A stretch of DNA of 25,181 bases from CAZVWV01 sp964631745 (lineage in GTDB: Bacteria; Bdellovibrionota_C; UBA2361; JBGSMV01). Shown piece by piece: positions 22,742 to 25,181 of this stretch; position 1 is the first letter of the stretch; every line of letters begins with the position of its first letter. Position numbers and translations under genes: made by a program. The stretch is from positions 1 to 25,181 of the forward strand of contig CAZVWV010000041.1 of the NCBI GenBank assembly GCA_964631745.1, read 5' to 3'. The notes below the pieces were generated by a model, which was not told the DNA's origin, did not search any database, and worked only from the letters and a program-made list of their open reading frames with translations.

Positions 22742-23062
22742 TTATTCCTCTACCTGATAACCCCTAAACGGTGGTTCTTCCTTTGGAGGCCACGCCAAAA
22801 TGGTAGTATTGCATGAACTGTGTAAGAGGGCTGCCTTTGATCTTCCCCTGACTTTGTTTCGTCGGTCAGTTTCCCTTTTTATGAACGTTCGCTTCAGCGG
22901 GGGCTTCTTGGGAGCCCCGCTCGCGCTATTGTATTTGGAGTTTACGGGTGGAAAGCGGCGCCAAAAGACATTGAAAGATCTTGGCCGCGGGAACATCGCT
23001 TTGCTAATTGGTGAGGTGAGTTGAGGCGTTACGGAACGCTATGAGTGGATCAGTTTTTTTTG
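22742..23062 (+). ncRNA. Candidate structured RNA of unknown family
   Basis: Three hairpins occur in a row on this otherwise unassigned stretch: GTGG-tt-CTTCC paired with GGAGG-c-CAC (22771-22793), CTGAC paired with GTCAG (about 22848-22869), and the GC-rich hairpin GCGGGGGCT paired with AGCCCCGC (22897-22920, one bulge). Near the end, GCGTT-acgg-AACGC (23026-23039) is followed by a run of eight T (23054-23061), terminator-like although separated by 14 bases. I checked by eye for tmRNA, RNase P, SRP and 6S RNA signatures and recognised none. A 74-residue frame crosses the same region on the plus strand and an 84-residue one on the minus; neither resembles a known protein. Confidence 0.25.
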
Positions 23063-23512
23063 TAATACAGCGGCCATGTCCGCGGCGTATAACATGAATT
23101 TACGATATCTCGCGCCTTTGGCCTCACGGTTGTAAGGCTTAACTTGAGGCGAAAATAGTGATTTAACCAAACATTATATGCCTGTTCCGCATGATCTCTG
23201 AGAGAAATTGGAGGCATTGGGCATTGTTACGGACTTCCAAAAACTTAACTAATATCAGCTAATTAGAAGCCCCTGGCGCAAACTCTGGGCGCTTGTGTTG
23301 GATACGCCTGAGCGATCCCCCGGCCGCAGTCATGTAAAGCTACTCGTTAAAGCGCGAGGGGCAAGGGACCAGAACAGATGGCTGGCAGGTCAGGCACAAC
23401 GGAGCCTTCCCCGTGCTATTACTTCCCTGACGCGGTACAAGTTAGTTTCCGGGTTGAATCGTTTTTCTTTTTCCTGGTATCTTACTTATAAGACTAGTTT
23501 TTTTACATTTCG
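23063..23512 (+). promoter_or_regulatory. ctpA upstream region with promoter and folded leader candidate
   Basis: No gene seen. An 11-bp stem with one mismatch pairs GCCCCTGGCGC (23269-23279) with GCGCGAGGGGC (23352-23362), enclosing about 72 bases. Just downstream, GTCAGG and CCTGAC can pair around 23388-23431. A promoter candidate for ctpA is TTGAAT at 23454-23459 with TATCTT at 23478-23483, an 18-base spacer and a TG two bases before the -10. The folded part lies upstream of that promoter, so it would be in the ctpA transcript only if transcription starts earlier. Confidence 0.35.
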
Positions 23513-24964
23513 ATGAATGGCCGCCGAAGATTAATCGTTATAATTAGCAGTGTATGCACGCTCGTCCTGGCCTTTTGGATTAACACCACAGAACTCGCAG
23601 CGATAGATAAAGATCAACAAGAGAAAAACGAAAGCGGACTCTTCGATCAGCTGAAAGTTTTTACGGATGTGCTTGCCATCGTACATAGAGATTACGTCAG
23701 GGAAGTTCCCGATAAGCAGCTCGTTGAGGGAGCCATTAAAGGACTTCTATCGACTCTGGATCCGCACAGCGGATACTTGGACCCGGAATTCTATCAGGAC
23801 CTTCAGGTTCAAACTAAAGGTGAGTTTGGCGGATTAGGAATTGAAATAACGATCAAGGATGGATTGTTAATCGTCGTCTCGCCTATGGAGGGCTCGCCGG
23901 CCGAGAAAGCAGGCATCAAAGCAGGGGACACGATCGTCAAGATCGAAGGGAAATACACCAAGGAATATTCCTTAGTTGATGCCGTCAAAAAGTTGCGTGG
24001 ACCCAAGGGTTCCGCTGTGGATATCTCCGTATTTAGAAAAGGCCGTAAGGATCTTATCGACGTCACTTTGGTGCGTGATAATATTCAGGTAAAGAGTGTG
24101 CGCAGTAAGTACCTGAACGATGGCTTTGGGCTTGTGCGAATAAATCAGTTTATGGAGCGCACGGCTGACGACGTTAAGACAGCCCTTAAGAGTTTATCTA
24201 AATCGTCACCCGATGCGGAATTAAAGGGTATCGTGCTTGATTTGCGAAACAATCCGGGCGGTCTTTTAACTCAGGCAATTAAAGTTAGCGATCTCTTCCT
24301 TAAGAGCGGAGTGATCGTTTATACGGACGGACGGATCGAGGCCCAGAAACAGAAATTCTTCGCGCATGAGCGCGACACTGAACCGGATTATCCCATAGTT
24401 GTAATTGTGAATGGGGGATCGGCCTCGGCTTCCGAAATCGTTGCCGGAGCCCTGAAAGATCATGGGCGAGCCGTGATCTTAGGAACACAAACCTTTGGTA
24501 AAGGTTCCGTTCAGACAATCACACCTCTTGGAAATGGTGGCGCGATTACCTTGACCACCGCCTTGTATTATACCAAGAGCGGAAAGTCGTTGCAGGGCAT
24601 GGGGGTCAAACCGGACATCGAGATGGTGGTGCGCGCCCCCGATGAGCAGCAGGAACCTGCCAAGGAGTCAGAACCGCCGCCAAGTTCTGGCAACATGATG
24701 CGTGAAGCAGATTTGCCCGGCGCTATAGAAAACCCGAGTGGTTTGGAGAAGAAAACGCCGCTGCAAAAAATAAATAAAACCGGAACTGAACGAGGTGATC
24801 TGTCTACCTCTAACATCGAGTTGATTAGTTTGGACGATCTACTCAAAAAAGACTTACAGCTCCAGCGCTCGTTGGATCTGTTGAAGACTTTTAATATCTT
24901 TGGAGCACCCAAGCCGCTAGAGGGTGAGACCGTAAAGGCGCAGGCGCTGCCGAACGCTGGGTAG
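23513..24964 (+). CDS. ctpA: C-terminal processing protease CtpA (S41 family)
   Basis: A 483-residue periplasmic serine protease anchored or exported by an N-terminal hydrophobic segment (LIVIISSVCTLVLAFWI). An N-terminal helical S41 part (FTDVLAIVHRDYV, LLSTLDPHSGYLDPEF) precedes a PDZ domain (GGLGIEITIKDGLLIVVSP, GSPAEKAGIKAGDTIVKI; about residues 105-190). The S41 core follows, with LDLRNNPGGLL, catalytic Ser in NGGSASASEIVAGAL (about 305) and catalytic Lys in FGKGSVQT (about 330). The C-terminal 100 residues are a low-conservation tail. It degrades or trims periplasmic proteins, often with a TPR lipoprotein adaptor. Start ATG 23513 has no evident Shine-Dalgarno. It follows ftsE-ftsX-envC, a recurrent genomic order, but here 1.5 kb of repeats intervene. 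Confidence 0.95.
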   Translation: MNGRRRLIVIISSVCTLVLAFWINTTELAAIDKDQQEKNESGLFDQLKVFTDVLAIVHRDYVREVPDKQLVEGAIKGLLSTLDPHSGYLDPEFYQDLQVQTKGEFGGLGIEITIKDGLLIVVSPMEGSPAEKAGIKAGDTIVKIEGKYTKEYSLVDAVKKLRGPKGSAVDISVFRKGRKDLIDVTLVRDNIQVKSVRSKYLNDGFGLVRINQFMERTADDVKTALKSLSKSSPDAELKGIVLDLRNNPGGLLTQAIKVSDLFLKSGVIVYTDGRIEAQKQKFFAHERDTEPDYPIVVIVNGGSASASEIVAGALKDHGRAVILGTQTFGKGSVQTITPLGNGGAITLTTALYYTKSGKSLQGMGVKPDIEMVVRAPDEQQEPAKESEPPPSSGNMMREADLPGAIENPSGLEKKTPLQKINKTGTERGDLSTSNIELISLDDLLKKDLQLQRSLDLLKTFNIFGAPKPLEGETVKAQALPNAG

Positions 24965-24981
24965 GGTTCTCGGTCGTATAC

Positions 24982-25181
24982 GCTCAAGAACGTCGGGGGT
25001 GGCAGGGAGATTAAGTAGCGCCGACGACTCGTCGGCCGGTGGTTATAGTGGCATTATCGTTTAGGGCGTAGCCACCACCTGCTCGCACCGGCTGCTGCCT
25101 ATCGGCCTAAGAATTTGTGCCACCCCGTGGCACCGGCCGACGAATCGTCGGCGCTCCATAATATCCGTGCTCTGCGCCGCG
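24982..25181 (-). repeat. Nested palindromic repeat element, copy 3 (inverted, cut by the window edge)
   Basis: Begins 17 bases after ctpA with a diverged outer end (GCTCAAGAACGTCGGGGG), then GTAGCGCCGACGACTCGTCG (from 25015), the core in the orientation opposite to copies 1 and 2, a perfect GTGCCAC/GTGGCAC hairpin with a three-base loop near 25120-25136, and the closing inner repeat. It continues past the end of the window at CTCTGCGCCGCG, which matches the left flank of copy 2. Confidence 0.85.

Noticed and set aside
22800..23024. Plus-strand frame of 74 residues (and the opposite 84-residue frame at 22742-22996)
   Set aside because: Neither has a recognisable domain or a ribosome-binding site, and strong hairpins run through them; treated as a possible RNA instead.

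Overview
The window comes from a Gram-negative (diderm) bacterium of roughly balanced base composition. It encodes outer-membrane beta-barrels, lipoproteins, an Mla-type lipid transporter and a TolC-type exporter. I cannot assign a species. The ftsE-ftsX-envC order with ctpA downstream and the heavy investment in multiheme c-type cytochromes would fit a metal- or electrode-respiring deltaproteobacterium-like or other uncultivated sediment lineage, but that is inference. I saw no rRNA, tRNA or CRISPR array.

Layout. (1) 1-3820, minus strand: an ABC exporter of the MsbA/lipid or drug type, then a TolC-like outer-membrane channel translationally coupled (TAATG overlap) to an RND pump that runs off the left edge. 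(2) 3934-4854: a doubtful small ORF and a DUF4160/DUF2442 gene pair with a toxin-antitoxin-like architecture. (3) 5049-17019: an extracellular-electron-transfer island. It holds a lipoprotein built from seven near-identical one-heme repeats, a divergently transcribed 13-heme secreted cytochrome, a secreted protein of unknown function, an MtrB/PioB-type porin and an MtrA/DmsE-type decaheme cytochrome (minus strand), then, divergently, a small monoheme cytochrome and a ten-heme membrane-anchored NapC/NirT-type quinol dehydrogenase. In total I count 41 heme-binding motifs in five proteins. A decayed DUF4143 ATPase fragment sits inside this island, fused to a repeat element. (4) 17062-19132, minus strand: mlaF, mlaE and a small lipoprotein carrying a 12-bp in-frame tandem repeat, with no mlaD in view. 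(5) 19139-24964, plus strand: ftsE, ftsX, a catalytically degenerate envC, a 1.5-kb gene-poor stretch full of nested palindromes and possible structured RNA, and the S41 protease ctpA.

How it fits together (inference from families): quinol is oxidised at the inner membrane by the NapC-like decaheme protein. Electrons pass through the monoheme carrier or directly to the periplasmic decaheme MtrA, cross the outer membrane through the MtrA-MtrB conduit, and reach the surface cytochromes (13-heme protein and seven-repeat lipoprotein). FtsEX-EnvC and CtpA belong to septal peptidoglycan splitting and periplasmic proteolysis and are unrelated housekeeping neighbours.

A mobile-looking nested palindrome of about 200-240 bp occurs three times (9919-10117, 22303-22541, and inverted at 24982 to the window edge). 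It is the most conspicuous non-coding signal. The other two signals I would look at first are the seven-repeat cytochrome and the complete inner-membrane-to-surface cytochrome pathway.
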